From: Candidatus Uhrbacteria bacterium
GTDB lineage: Bacteria > Patescibacteriota > Patescibacteriia > JACRJV01
Length of the DNA stretch: 33,316 bases
Reading direction: 5' to 3'
NCBI GenBank assembly: GCA_016215325.1
Contig: JACRJV010000008.1
Span: 1 to 33,316, forward strand
This document shows positions 1-7,327 of the stretch, in pieces. Every line of letters starts with the position of its first letter. Positions within the stretch are counted from its first letter, which is position 1. Under the pieces are notes generated by a model. It saw nothing but the letters and a program-made list of their open reading frames with translations. It made no database searches and was not told the origin of the DNA. The position numbers and the translations under genes are program-made.

Positions 1-66
1 GCCTTGCGGCACACTGGACTTTTCTTGCAATGTATGCTAGAGTATACTGTTAATGATTACGAATCA

Positions 67-106
67 GTATCCGAATTAATCCTAATGTATCCTAATCATC
101 CCGAAA
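67..106. repeat. Imperfect 10-bp tandem repeat
   Basis: Four consecutive 10-base units read GTATCCGAAT, TAATCCTAAT, GTATCCTAAT and CATCCCGAAA. A related sequence in opposite orientation (GGGATTGATTGGGAT) lies at 150-164, so 89-102 and 150-164 form an imperfect inverted repeat. The block is non-coding-like and helps to argue that the nuclease downstream starts at 180 rather than at the TTG at 117. A -10-like TATACT sits at 43-48, but no matching -35 was found. Confidence 0.6.
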
Positions 107-179
107 CACAACCTCATTGATATCGATTCGGTGTAGATCCGGGTCGGTTGGGATTGATTGGGATAGTGATTGGTACGCT

Positions 180-842
180 ATGCGCACTCCCCGCGGTTAC
201 GCCTCGATTATTGTCACCATTCTGGTGCTTGCCACATCAGCGTATTTTGGCACGATCGGACAAAAGTCTGTCTTTACTCCAGAGACATCGCGCTCGCAGT
301 TAAAAGAACCAACTGGGCCAACCACTCCCCCGACCGAGCAGTCCAACACTGTACAAGTCGTTGTGCCCGCAACAATTCCGACCGAACCCAATCAAGAACC
401 GCAAGAGATAGACACATCTGTTCTCCCGCAACGCAAAGGTGCTGGAGGAGAATACATCGTCAAACGCGTGATTGACGGGGATACCATTGAATTAGAAGAT
501 GGCCGCAAAATTCGACTGATCGGCGTAGACACCCCCGAAACGGTTGACCCGCGCAAAGAAGTACAGTGCTTTGGTCCAGAAGCCAAAGAGTTCACCAGCA
601 ACCTGCTTACCGGGCAGTGGGTGCGTCTCGAAACCGATGTAAGCACCACAGACAAATATGGTCGTACCCTCGCCTATCTTTGGCGCGATCAAGTGATGGT
701 CAATGACTTGCTTATAAAAGAAGGATTTGCGCGCCTGCTTACGATCCCGCCGGATGTCAAATACGTGGAACAGTTTAAGCAGTCCCAAGAATCTGCGCGT
801 GTGCAGCAGAAAGGGTTGTGGGGAGAATGCACGGACGAATAA
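180..842 (+). CDS. Membrane-anchored staphylococcal nuclease-like (thermonuclease/SNase) protein
   Basis: Predicted Ca2+-dependent nuclease that cuts DNA or RNA outside the membrane. Residues 8-24 form one hydrophobic segment, an uncleaved anchor or signal peptide. A Pro/Thr-rich linker runs to about residue 88, then an SNase domain from 92 to 216. The catalytic set of the family is present: D99 in the DGDT motif, R112, D117 and E120 in IRLIGVDTPE, and R162 in DKYGR. C130 and C217 could form a disulphide. The frame is open from a TTG at 117, but the ATG at 180 is preferred because 117-179 lies in repeat sequence and a methionine here places the anchor at the N terminus. It is convergent with the lamin-tail protein gene. 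Such enzymes often serve nucleotide scavenging; that role here is inference. Confidence 0.9.
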   Translation: MRTPRGYASIIVTILVLATSAYFGTIGQKSVFTPETSRSQLKEPTGPTTPPTEQSNTVQVVVPATIPTEPNQEPQEIDTSVLPQRKGAGGEYIVKRVIDGDTIELEDGRKIRLIGVDTPETVDPRKEVQCFGPEAKEFTSNLLTGQWVRLETDVSTTDKYGRTLAYLWRDQVMVNDLLIKEGFARLLTIPPDVKYVEQFKQSQESARVQQKGLWGECTDE

Positions 843-848
843 TTTCAA

Positions 849-892
849 TTCCCAATAACATGTCCAAAACGGATGAAGCCGTTTGTTGGGAA
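849..892. terminator. Hairpin between convergent genes, possible terminator
   Basis: Outer arms TTCCCAA (849-855) and TTGGGAA (886-892) enclose an inner stem AAACGG (867-872) / CCGTTT (879-884) with a six-base loop. It lies between the convergent stops at 842 and 917. There is no uridine tract directly after the stem, so termination is uncertain. TTGGGAAT occurs again at about 907-914, so the element may instead be a small intergenic repeat. Confidence 0.35.
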
Positions 893-916
893 TGGGATAT
901 TGAACATTGGGAATTT

Positions 917-2320
917 TTAGTATCCGTACTGGTCCACGATCTTGCCGGTCGAATCTCGTAATATCACCACGTCATGGTCCGCAGCCAAGAACTGTCCAAT
1001 ACTGCCAGTGAGACCCAAGAAGAGCCTCCATTCTTTTTGGAAAAATTCCGGCTCAAAACGATGATCGCGCCGGCAGCCCGCATAATTAAAGTGCTCCTGG
1101 GCAAACGTAAGGCACTCTTGCCCCAACCGATTTTGTTCTGTAATTTCTAATGCTTCCGGAGGCGTGCAGGATTGGAGGCCAGAAAGATAATTCTGGCAGG
1201 CCCTAGCGAGATTGCGCGTGATAGATTCTGATGGCACAGGGCAACTCTGACCTAACGAGGGAACAAACGGCTTGATACGCTCAAGGTATCCAATACAGGT
1301 ATTGGAGCGAAAATTTTTGCCTACAGGGCTGCGGCCGGCGTTTAATACCACTCGCCCCCCGGGCGGCACGATCAGGCTTTGGACAAAAGTATTGTCGTTG
1401 GAATAATCATCAACCGCCAGCTCGATAGGATAACGTGAGTGCCGTTCGTTTTCGACCGTCCAGCCGGCAAAGTTCACGGATGCTGTGCCGCTCACAACCA
1501 CCGTAACATATTCGGTCGCCGGGTCTTCGGTGCCCGCATTCACGGACTCAATTTTTGCTGTGCCGCTTACGGCAGAGCCCTGGACGCGGAACGCCCGGGC
1601 TGCGGGCGTGCGGTCCACCACTCCATCCGCATTCTTGGCTCGGACAAAGAAGACATATTCCTGCGGCAGCAGCGGCAAGGCGACGCGCCGCTCTACACTC
1701 GTACCCATGTCGGCCCAGTTATTCTCATATCCTTCAATTTTTGTTTCAAATGTGACAGCAGTACTGCCCCCGGCATTACCGCGGTAGCCAAAAATAATAT
1801 CGGTGGATTCAATCGTGCTGCCGGCTGCGGGGCCAATAGTGATCGTTGTGTCAGGACCTTGAGGAATCGGTGATGTAATAGGTGTCCCGGTGGCGATTTC
1901 CGCAAGCGCTGGGTCCGACACCCTGACGAGATTGCTCATCCGCAATCCGCTGTCCGTGATCAAGCTGGGACGCGTCACCCAATGGCGCTGCCCGGCCACC
2001 ATCACATACACGCGGCTGTCGCTGCCCTTGATCAGCGTGTTATCCGGGTGCCCACCGTTGGCGGTAACCGCATCGCCGCGCGGATAGCCGATAAGCTCGG
2101 TATCGCTCACGCGCCGGATCATGTTCCAGCGATATCCCAGGGATCGGAAGTCTTGCTCGCTTTGGATCCACAACCGCTGCCCATTGGAGACCGCATATAC
2201 CCGCGGGCCGCTGCCCTTAATAAGCGCGCCGTCTTCGACGGCTGCAAACGATGCTCTTGGCATCAATATCGCAACGAGTAGCCCAACGATGCTCGAAAGA
2301 ATGAATCCAGCGCGAATCAT
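917..2320 (-). CDS. Secreted protein with two N-terminal repeats and a C-terminal lamin tail domain
   Basis: A 467-residue exported protein of unknown specific role. Residues 1-26 form a signal peptide ending in RASFA. Two related segments of about 45-50 residues follow (about 31-80 and 94-140), each with the pattern LIKGS..RVY....GQR.W and ending in VSD. The middle (about 160-245) looks like an immunoglobulin/FN3-type beta domain. From about 255 to the end it resembles a lamin tail domain: an early FAGWTVEN strand, a PPGGRVVL segment, and the typical end LRDSTGKIVDQYGY, interrupted by a Cys-containing insertion (about 340-420). Lamin tail domains in bacteria are found on secreted proteins, often with nucleases, and the neighbour at 180-842 is a nuclease. 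It is the last gene of a three-gene minus operon, seven bases after the preceding gene. Confidence 0.75.
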   Translation of the reverse strand: MIRAGFILSSIVGLLVAILMPRASFAAVEDGALIKGSGPRVYAVSNGQRLWIQSEQDFRSLGYRWNMIRRVSDTELIGYPRGDAVTANGGHPDNTLIKGSDSRVYVMVAGQRHWVTRPSLITDSGLRMSNLVRVSDPALAEIATGTPITSPIPQGPDTTITIGPAAGSTIESTDIIFGYRGNAGGSTAVTFETKIEGYENNWADMGTSVERRVALPLLPQEYVFFVRAKNADGVVDRTPAARAFRVQGSAVSGTAKIESVNAGTEDPATEYVTVVVSGTASVNFAGWTVENERHSRYPIELAVDDYSNDNTFVQSLIVPPGGRVVLNAGRSPVGKNFRSNTCIGYLERIKPFVPSLGQSCPVPSESITRNLARACQNYLSGLQSCTPPEALEITEQNRLGQECLTFAQEHFNYAGCRRDHRFEPEFFQKEWRLFLGLTGSIGQFLAADHDVVILRDSTGKIVDQYGY

Positions 2321-2327
2321 ACATCGA

Positions 2328-2657
2328 TTACCCCCTCACGATTTTATCGACAATCTCCAGGAGTATCTTTTTTTGCTCTAGCTCCAGGACCGCCGGTGAT
2401 TGTCGCGCATCCTCGGAAAGTTGACTAACCCGCTGCTGGAGGCCTTCGACTTCTGCTTTGAGTTTTGCCGCATACTCAGCCGCTCGCACAGGATCCTCAC
2501 CTTGCTTTTTAGGAATAAGCCGAGCATCCGGGCCCTGCCCCTGAACGGCATACTTCGCAGTAAAGATGTTTTGCATTCGAGTGCGGAAAAATTCTTTTGC
2601 TTCCGCCTCTTCCTGTTGTGGGGACTTCTTCCCCATCAATCGATCCATGAATCCCAT
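2328..2657 (-). CDS. Small charged coiled-coil protein, function unknown
   Basis: A 109-residue soluble, highly charged protein that I do not recognise. Residues 58-105 are predicted helical, with heptad-like spacing of Leu/Val in KLKAEVEGLQQRVSQL, suggesting a coiled coil or dimer. There is no signal peptide or membrane segment. It lies between the VIT-type transporter (10 bases upstream) and the lamin-tail protein (7 bases downstream), so it is probably co-transcribed with both. The methionine at residue 4 (2648) is an alternative start. No Shine-Dalgarno sequence is visible for either start. Confidence 0.6.
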   Translation of the reverse strand: MGFMDRLMGKKSPQQEEAEAKEFFRTRMQNIFTAKYAVQGQGPDARLIPKKQGEDPVRAAEYAAKLKAEVEGLQQRVSQLSEDARQSPAVLELEQKKILLEIVDKIVRG

Positions 2658-2667
2658 ACCGTAGAAG

Positions 2668-3438
2668 TTAGGAGATAATTATTTTTAAAAACGCTCCGAC
2701 CCCATAAGCAGCCACTGCGGCAATAGCGCCCACCAACAACATTTGCAAGCCCGACCGCCACCATTCGACGGTTGTTACCAGCGATCGTAATGCACCGACG
2801 GTGAACAGCGCAAAGGCGGTTGCCGCAATCGAGACCGGAAAGTACCACGCAGGATCTATGGGGAATACGTATGGCAGCAACGGCAGCAAGCCGGCAATGT
2901 TAAACGCAATAAACGTCGTAATGCCGCTTTTAGCCGGAGACTCGCTCTCATTGGGGTGCACGCCAAACTCCCACAACATCATGTCATCCACCCAACGTTG
3001 CTTATCGCTGGTAATATGATCGACAATGCTGTCCAATAACTTCCCCGTAAACCCACGCGCTTTGTAAATATCGTGCACTTCTTGCCGTTCATCGTCTGGG
3101 ATGTACAATACCTCCCATTCTTCCTTTTTACGGGCCGCTTTTTCGTATTGAAGTCGCGATTGCGCGCCCAGATAATTGGACATACCCATCGAGAACCCAT
3201 CGGCAACAAGATTAGCAAACCCCATGATGAGTACAATAGATCGGCTTAAATCAGCGCCCGCAACACCGGCAATCACGGCAAACGTCGTGATGATACCATC
3301 GTTGGCGCCATACACGATATTCTCTAATACTTTTCCAGCGCCTTCTTTGAGCACCGGACGCCCCTCTATGCGATCACGATGCTCCTGCGCATGCTCCTGC
3401 CGAGCGATCGCAATCTTGTTGGCAAGTCCTTTGTCCAT
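2668..3438 (-). CDS. VIT1/CCC1-family (Fe2+/Mn2+) transporter-like membrane protein
   Basis: A 256-residue integral membrane protein of the VIT1/CCC1 family, which moves Fe2+ or Mn2+ across membranes. Diagnostic sequences are DGIITTFAVIAGVAGA (first membrane helix, about 47-62) and GFANLVADGFSMGMSNYL (second helix, about 73-90). A charged, Glu-rich cytoplasmic loop follows (about 100-165), the position of the metal-collecting domain in the family. Three further hydrophobic segments lie between about 170 and 255. It is the first gene of the minus operon running to 917. The ATG is preceded almost directly by AGAGGGGT, giving an unusually short spacing. Metal specificity cannot be read from the sequence. 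Confidence 0.85.
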   Translation of the reverse strand: MDKGLANKIAIARQEHAQEHRDRIEGRPVLKEGAGKVLENIVYGANDGIITTFAVIAGVAGADLSRSIVLIMGFANLVADGFSMGMSNYLGAQSRLQYEKAARKKEEWEVLYIPDDERQEVHDIYKARGFTGKLLDSIVDHITSDKQRWVDDMMLWEFGVHPNESESPAKSGITTFIAFNIAGLLPLLPYVFPIDPAWYFPVSIAATAFALFTVGALRSLVTTVEWWRSGLQMLLVGAIAAVAAYGVGAFLKIIIS

Positions 3439-3463
3439 ACCCCTCTACTGTGCCATACCACGC

Positions 3464-3492
3464 TTGAAAACGCAATGAATTTCCGGTATAGT
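3464..3492 (+). promoter_or_regulatory. Sigma-70-type promoter, probably for tRNA-Gln
   Basis: TTGAAA (3464-3469) and TATAGT (3487-3492) are separated by 17 bases, close to the -35/-10 consensus. The predicted start near 3499 gives a leader of about 70 bases before the tRNA. That leader contains the perfect palindrome CCCCATGGGG (3526-3535). No other plus-strand gene lies between. Confidence 0.6.
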
Positions 3493-3568
3493 CAAGGTCA
3501 TCATTCCGATGGAGACATTAATACACCCCATGGGGCGGGAAACTAAAACAGCAGCTTGTATCCATCGC

Positions 3569-3639
3569 TGCGGGATCGTCTAACGGTAGGACAACGGATT
3601 CTGGCTCCGTTTATCCTGGTTCGAATCCAGGTCCCGCAG
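3569..3639 (+). tRNA. tRNA-Gln (anticodon CUG)
   Basis: A full cloverleaf can be drawn. The acceptor stem is TGCGGGA/TCCCGCA. The D arm is GTCT/GGAC around AACGGTA. The anticodon stem ACGGA/TCCGT encloses the loop TTCTGGC with anticodon CTG. The T stem CCTGG/CCAGG encloses TTCGAAT, and the discriminator base is G. The 3' CCA is not encoded. The CUG anticodon reads the CAG glutamine codon. The open frame that runs through this gene from 3556 is not the start of the dehydrogenase. Confidence 0.95.
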
Positions 3640-3679
3640 CTCTGGATAGAAGAAGTCGGAATCCCGCAGCTCTGGGTAG
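3632..3679 (+). repeat. Decayed 30-bp tandem duplication of the tRNA-Gln 3' end
   Basis: TCCCGCAGCTCTGG plus the next four bases occurs at 3632-3649, where it forms the tRNA acceptor strand, and again at 3662-3679 with one mismatch. The offset is exactly 30 bases. The second copy has no cloverleaf of its own. It is either a replication-slippage duplication or an attachment-site-like repeat; no integrase gene is seen in the window. Confidence 0.8.
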
Positions 3680-3685
3680 CACTCT

Positions 3686-3747
3686 TTGGACAAAATCCTG
3701 CAAAATTGATACAGTATTCAATAACAACCCTCGGTATTTCTCGAGGG
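3686..3747 (+). promoter_or_regulatory. Possible promoter and leader hairpin of the dehydrogenase gene
   Basis: TTGGAC (3686-3691) and TACAGT (3710-3715), spaced by 18 bases, form a weak promoter candidate. Just downstream, CCCTCG (3728-3733) and CGAGGG (3742-3747) pair around an eight-base loop within the presumed 5' leader. The coding start is 27 bases later and has no Shine-Dalgarno sequence. Read-through from the tRNA promoter is an alternative source of transcription. Confidence 0.4.
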
Positions 3748-3774
3748 ATATTCTGTTCACTCTTAATCGCTTTT

Positions 3775-5076
3775 ATGGCCAGTCACACCTTGTTCGATGA
3801 TGCTAAGGCGCGCCTCAAAGAAGCGCTCCAGTACGCAAACATTTCCGAAGATGTGATCGAGCGGCTCAAAGCCCCAAAATCAACGTTGATCGTATCCATA
3901 CCCGTGCGCATGGATAACGGCGAGCTCAAAGTCTTTACCGGGTACCGCGTCCGATACGATGATACGCGAGGACCCACCAAGGGGGGGATCCGATACCACC
4001 CGAATGTGAGCCTTGAAGAAGTCGAATCCCTTGCCTTTTGGATGACCTTCAAGTGCGCCGTGGCAAACCTCCCCTTTGGCGGGGGGAAAGGGGGCATTAT
4101 CGTTGACCCCAAATCTCTTTCGCGATTTGAACTCGAACGGTTGAGTCGCGGGTACATTGATGCGATTGCGGACTTTATCGGGCCGGACATTGATATCCCC
4201 GCTCCCGATGTCTACACCAACCAGATGATCATGGGCTGGATGTTCGATCAATACAATATTATCCAGCGCAGACAAGTCCCGGCCGTCATTACCGGCAAAC
4301 CCTTGAGCATGGGCGGTTCCCTTGGGCGCGACGCCGCCACGGGATTGGGCGGGTACTTTGTGATTAAAACATTGCTCCCCAAGCTCAAGCTCGGCAACAA
4401 AAAACTCACTGTAGCGGTCCAAGGATTTGGCAACGTGGGCGCGCATATTGCCGAAATCTTGGCAGAACATGGATTCTCGGTGGTGGCGGTCTCCGATTCC
4501 AAGGGGGGGATTTATTCCCCCAAAGGACTTGATATCAAGAGCGTTCGTCAGTACAAAGAATCCACAAAGGACTTAAAAGCGGTCTACTGCCAAGGCACGG
4601 TCTGCAATGTCTTGCCGGCAAAAACGGTGACGAACGAACAACTCCTCACCTTGCCGGTAGACATCTTGATCCCGGCCGCACTCGAAAACCAAATCACTGC
4701 AAACAATGCAAAGAAGATCAAGGCCAAACTCGTTGTGGAGGTTGCCAATGGCCCGACCACCCCCGAAGCGGATGTGATCCTCAATCGACGCAAGATCCAG
4801 GTTATCCCTGATATTCTTGCCAATGCCGGCGGGGTCACCGTGAGTTACTTTGAATGGGTGCAAAACCGTTTAGGCATGTATTGGACTCTGGATCAAGTCA
4901 ACACAAAATTAGAAGAAATGATGACCCAGGAGTCAGAACAAGTGTTCAGGATTACAAAACAACATTCGATCTCGTTGCGGACTGCCGCCTATGTCCATGC
5001 GCTCAACCGCATTGCCGAAGCCATTCACGCTCGGGGGACAAAAGATTATTACTTAAACGGATCGCAAAAAGGGTGA
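3775..5076 (+). CDS. Glu/Leu/Phe/Val dehydrogenase family (glutamate dehydrogenase-like)
   Basis: A 433-residue NAD(P)-dependent amino-acid dehydrogenase, most like hexameric glutamate dehydrogenase, which interconverts glutamate with 2-oxoglutarate and ammonia. Family residues are present: K69 in [12 protein letters not shown]93 in TFKCAV, K105 in PFGGGKGG and the catalytic D145 in IPAPDVYT. The Rossmann motif GFGNVG is at 217-222. The C-terminal part includes the [12 protein letters not shown] segment typical of the family. The length is normal. The open frame extends upstream to 3556, but that part crosses tRNA-Gln, so the ATG at 3775 is chosen. It is followed after 61 bases by IMP dehydrogenase on the same strand. 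Leucine or other amino acids as substrate cannot be excluded. Confidence 0.92.
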   Translation: MASHTLFDDAKARLKEALQYANISEDVIERLKAPKSTLIVSIPVRMDNGELKVFTGYRVRYDDTRGPTKGGIRYHPNVSLEEVESLAFWMTFKCAVANLPFGGGKGGIIVDPKSLSRFELERLSRGYIDAIADFIGPDIDIPAPDVYTNQMIMGWMFDQYNIIQRRQVPAVITGKPLSMGGSLGRDAATGLGGYFVIKTLLPKLKLGNKKLTVAVQGFGNVGAHIAEILAEHGFSVVAVSDSKGGIYSPKGLDIKSVRQYKESTKDLKAVYCQGTVCNVLPAKTVTNEQLLTLPVDILIPAALENQITANNAKKIKAKLVVEVANGPTTPEADVILNRRKIQVIPDILANAGGVTVSYFEWVQNRLGMYWTLDQVNTKLEEMMTQESEQVFRITKQHSISLRTAAYVHALNRIAEAIHARGTKDYYLNGSQKG

Positions 5077-5137
5077 GGATTTCGCCACCGACACCGCCAT
5101 CATGGTACAAGGATCAAGATCTTATTTCTGAAAAATT

Positions 5138-6199
5138 ATGAAAATTCTTTCCACCGCGTTAACATTCGATGACATCCTTTTGGTTCCGCAAGAATCAGAA
5201 GTGCGTCCATCAACGGTGGAAGTGCGCACTACTCTCACCCGCCAAGTTGCTCTTGAAATCCCGATCCTCACCGCGGCAATGGATACGGTAACAGACGCCC
5301 GTATGGCAGCAGCGATCTCGCAAGAAGGCGGTTTAGGGATCATCCACCGAAACTGTACCATCGAACAACAAGTGAGCATGGTCAAATCGGCAAAAAAACT
5401 CGGCGCAAAAAAGGTAGGTGCCGCAGTGGGCCCCCATGACCACGATCGCGCTATTGCCCTCGACCGGACGGGAGTGACCGTGATTGCCGTTGACTGCGCG
5501 TCGGCACACAAACCATCGATTGCGAAGAATGCGCGTGCCATCAAGAAGGCTGTGAAAGCAGAATTGATTGTGGGAAATATTGCAACTGCCGCTGCAGCGC
5601 GATCACTGCTGGGCATTGCCGACGCCCTCAAGGTAGGAGTGGGTCCGGGATCGATCTGCACAACGCGCATTGTGGCCGGCATCGGCGTCCCACAACTGTC
5701 GGCAATCATGGATGTGGCACCCGTCGCAAAAAAACGCGGCATCCCCGTGATCGCCGACGGCGGCATCCGGTATTCCGGAGATATTGCCAAGGCACTCGCC
5801 GCCGGCGCATCGGCAGTGATGCTGGGCTCCTTAGTCGCGGGCACGGACCAAGCGCCCGGTAATGTTGTGACCATCAAAGGCAAGAAGTATAAACGCTTCC
5901 GTGGCATGGGATCGCTGGGCGCCATGAGCAGCCTCTCCGCGGACCGATACCAGCAGCAGGACGCTCGCAAATACGTTCCAGAAGGAGTCGAGGCGATCGT
6001 GGAATACAAAGGCGATCTCCATGAAGTCGTCTTCCAGCTCATCGGGGGGTTGCGTGCCGGCATGGGCTATGTGGGTGCAAAAACAATTGCCGAGCTCCAG
6101 CACAAGGCCGTTGCCATCCGCATTACCGAGGCCGGCAAACGCGAAAGCCACCCGCATTCGATCCTTATCGAAAAGCAAGCGCCAAACTACCATGCTTAA
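5138..6199 (+). CDS. guaB: Inosine-5'-monophosphate dehydrogenase lacking the CBS pair
   Basis: Oxidises IMP to XMP with NAD+, the committed step to GMP. The 353-residue TIM barrel carries the IMPDH loop [18 protein letters not shown] with catalytic C174. It also has the flap with RGMGSLGAM, the DRY sequence (catalytic Arg-Tyr pair) and [13 protein letters not shown]. Those flap features favour IMPDH over GMP reductase, which has a similar length. The tandem CBS (Bateman) regulatory domain, normally inserted after about residue 90, is missing: [12 protein letters not shown] runs directly into [10 protein letters not shown]. Allosteric purine control through CBS domains is therefore absent. 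It precedes an adenosine-deaminase-family gene, a plausible purine-salvage pairing. GMP reductase is the main alternative. Confidence 0.9.
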   Translation: MKILSTALTFDDILLVPQESEVRPSTVEVRTTLTRQVALEIPILTAAMDTVTDARMAAAISQEGGLGIIHRNCTIEQQVSMVKSAKKLGAKKVGAAVGPHDHDRAIALDRTGVTVIAVDCASAHKPSIAKNARAIKKAVKAELIVGNIATAAAARSLLGIADALKVGVGPGSICTTRIVAGIGVPQLSAIMDVAPVAKKRGIPVIADGGIRYSGDIAKALAAGASAVMLGSLVAGTDQAPGNVVTIKGKKYKRFRGMGSLGAMSSLSADRYQQQDARKYVPEGVEAIVEYKGDLHEVVFQLIGGLRAGMGYVGAKTIAELQHKAVAIRITEAGKRESHPHSILIEKQAPNYHA

Positions 6200-6200
6200 A

Positions 6201-6260
6201 TTTTCAATTTTCAAGTATTAATTTGCAATGTCACAATCACTATTCATTGAAAATTGAAAA
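6201..6260. repeat. AT-rich 14-bp perfect inverted repeat
   Basis: TTTTCAATTTTCAA (6201-6214) is repeated as its exact reverse complement at 6247-6260, leaving a 32-base loop. It fills the space between the IMPDH stop and the deaminase start. There is no GC-rich stem or uridine tract, so it does not look like an ordinary terminator. It may be a small dispersed palindromic repeat or an RNA-processing element. Confidence 0.7.
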
Positions 6261-6284
6261 AATTAAACTGAAAATTTTGTGACT

Positions 6285-7319
6285 ATGCCCTTCCAACGCG
6301 CCCTTGACCCCACAAAACGCATCCCTCTTGCCGAACTCCATAGCCACCTTGGAGGGGCCGTTGATTCAGCCATCCTATGGACGCTCGCCCACCAGCAAGG
6401 AATTAAACTGCCCACAAAAAATTATTGGGAATTCGACCGGATGGTCACCATCTCAACGGACCGAAAAAAATTGGAAGGAGTCACAGCGCTGGATAAAGAA
6501 AAATACCACTGGACCGAGCTCATCCAGTCATCGCCGCTGGCCATGGAACCCACCGTCCATGAGACGATTGGTGGCGCCTACCGCGCCAATCATGTCGTGG
6601 TGCACGAGATCCGTTATAACCCGATGAAACGCAACCGTGGCGGCGAACGAGATCTGGACCACATTATTCTCTCATCCATCCGCGGGATGGAGCAAGCAAC
6701 GCTCGAATACGAAGAAGTGCGTGCTGGGATTATCCTCTTGCTCGACCGGACATTCCCCTTTAAACTCAACGAAATTATTTACCAAAAAACGCTCAAATAC
6801 CAACACCGCGGCGTGGTGGGCATAGATATCGCGGGCCCCCAGCACCCCGACTTCCGCATGCAGGAGTACGCCGACCTTTTCCAGGACGCAAAGCGGCATG
6901 GGCTCGGGGTCACCATCCACACGGGGGAAGAAGGCGACCTTTCCGAAATGAAATTTGTCGTCGAGAAGATTCAACCACAACGGATCGGCCATGGATTTTT
7001 GGCGGCGCATGACCGGGCGCTCCTGCGGTCGTTGGTTGAGCAGGGCATCGTATTAGAGCTTTGCCCGACATCGAATCTCAATATCGGTACCATTGCGAGC
7101 GTGAGCAAACTTAAAAAAATGTACCGTGCACTCTACGAGGCTCGGGTTGAACTCACGATCAACACGGATGGCCCCGAAATGTACGGCACCACACTCTGGA
7201 AAGAATTTAATTTTCTCCGAGAAAACGGGGTGTTTACCGAAGAGGAACTTTCGGAACTGCGCAGCAATGCGATGAAAGCGACGTTTGTCCCCGCCAATGG
7301 CAGTGTGGGATTAATTTGA
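6285..7319 (+). CDS. Adenosine deaminase-family metal-dependent deaminase
   Basis: Predicted to deaminate adenosine or a related nucleoside (344 residues, normal length). Metal and catalytic residues are visible: H19 and H21 in HSHLGG, H212 and E215 in IHTGEEGD, H236 in RIGHG, and D295. The ELCPTSNLN segment is also typical. The residue after the metal-binding Asp is Gly (NTDGP) where classical adenosine deaminases have a second Asp that contacts the purine, so the preferred substrate may differ. The first motif is HLGG rather than HLDG. The frame is open from a GTG at 6279, but the ATG at 6285 is preferred; neither has a Shine-Dalgarno site. It is convergent with dnaX, with only eight bases between the stops. 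Confidence 0.85.
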   Translation: MPFQRALDPTKRIPLAELHSHLGGAVDSAILWTLAHQQGIKLPTKNYWEFDRMVTISTDRKKLEGVTALDKEKYHWTELIQSSPLAMEPTVHETIGGAYRANHVVVHEIRYNPMKRNRGGERDLDHIILSSIRGMEQATLEYEEVRAGIILLLDRTFPFKLNEIIYQKTLKYQHRGVVGIDIAGPQHPDFRMQEYADLFQDAKRHGLGVTIHTGEEGDLSEMKFVVEKIQPQRIGHGFLAAHDRALLRSLVEQGIVLELCPTSNLNIGTIASVSKLKKMYRALYEARVELTINTDGPEMYGTTLWKEFNFLRENGVFTEEELSELRSNAMKATFVPANGSVGLI

Positions 7320-7327
7320 GATGAGTT

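Noticed and set aside
117-179. TTG-initiated N-terminal extension of the nuclease
   Set aside because: It overlaps repeat sequence, adds 21 residues before the membrane anchor, and a good ATG is available at 180.
3556-3774. N-terminal extension of the dehydrogenase
   Set aside because: It reads through tRNA-Gln and the duplicated tRNA segment; the ATG at 3775 gives a family-length protein.
3880-4470. Open frame opposite the dehydrogenase gene
   Set aside because: It is a shadow of conserved codons on the other strand with no family signature.
5122-6063. Long open frame opposite the IMP dehydrogenase gene
   Set aside because: It has the biased composition of an antisense shadow and no recognisable domain, and it lies entirely opposite a clear housekeeping gene.
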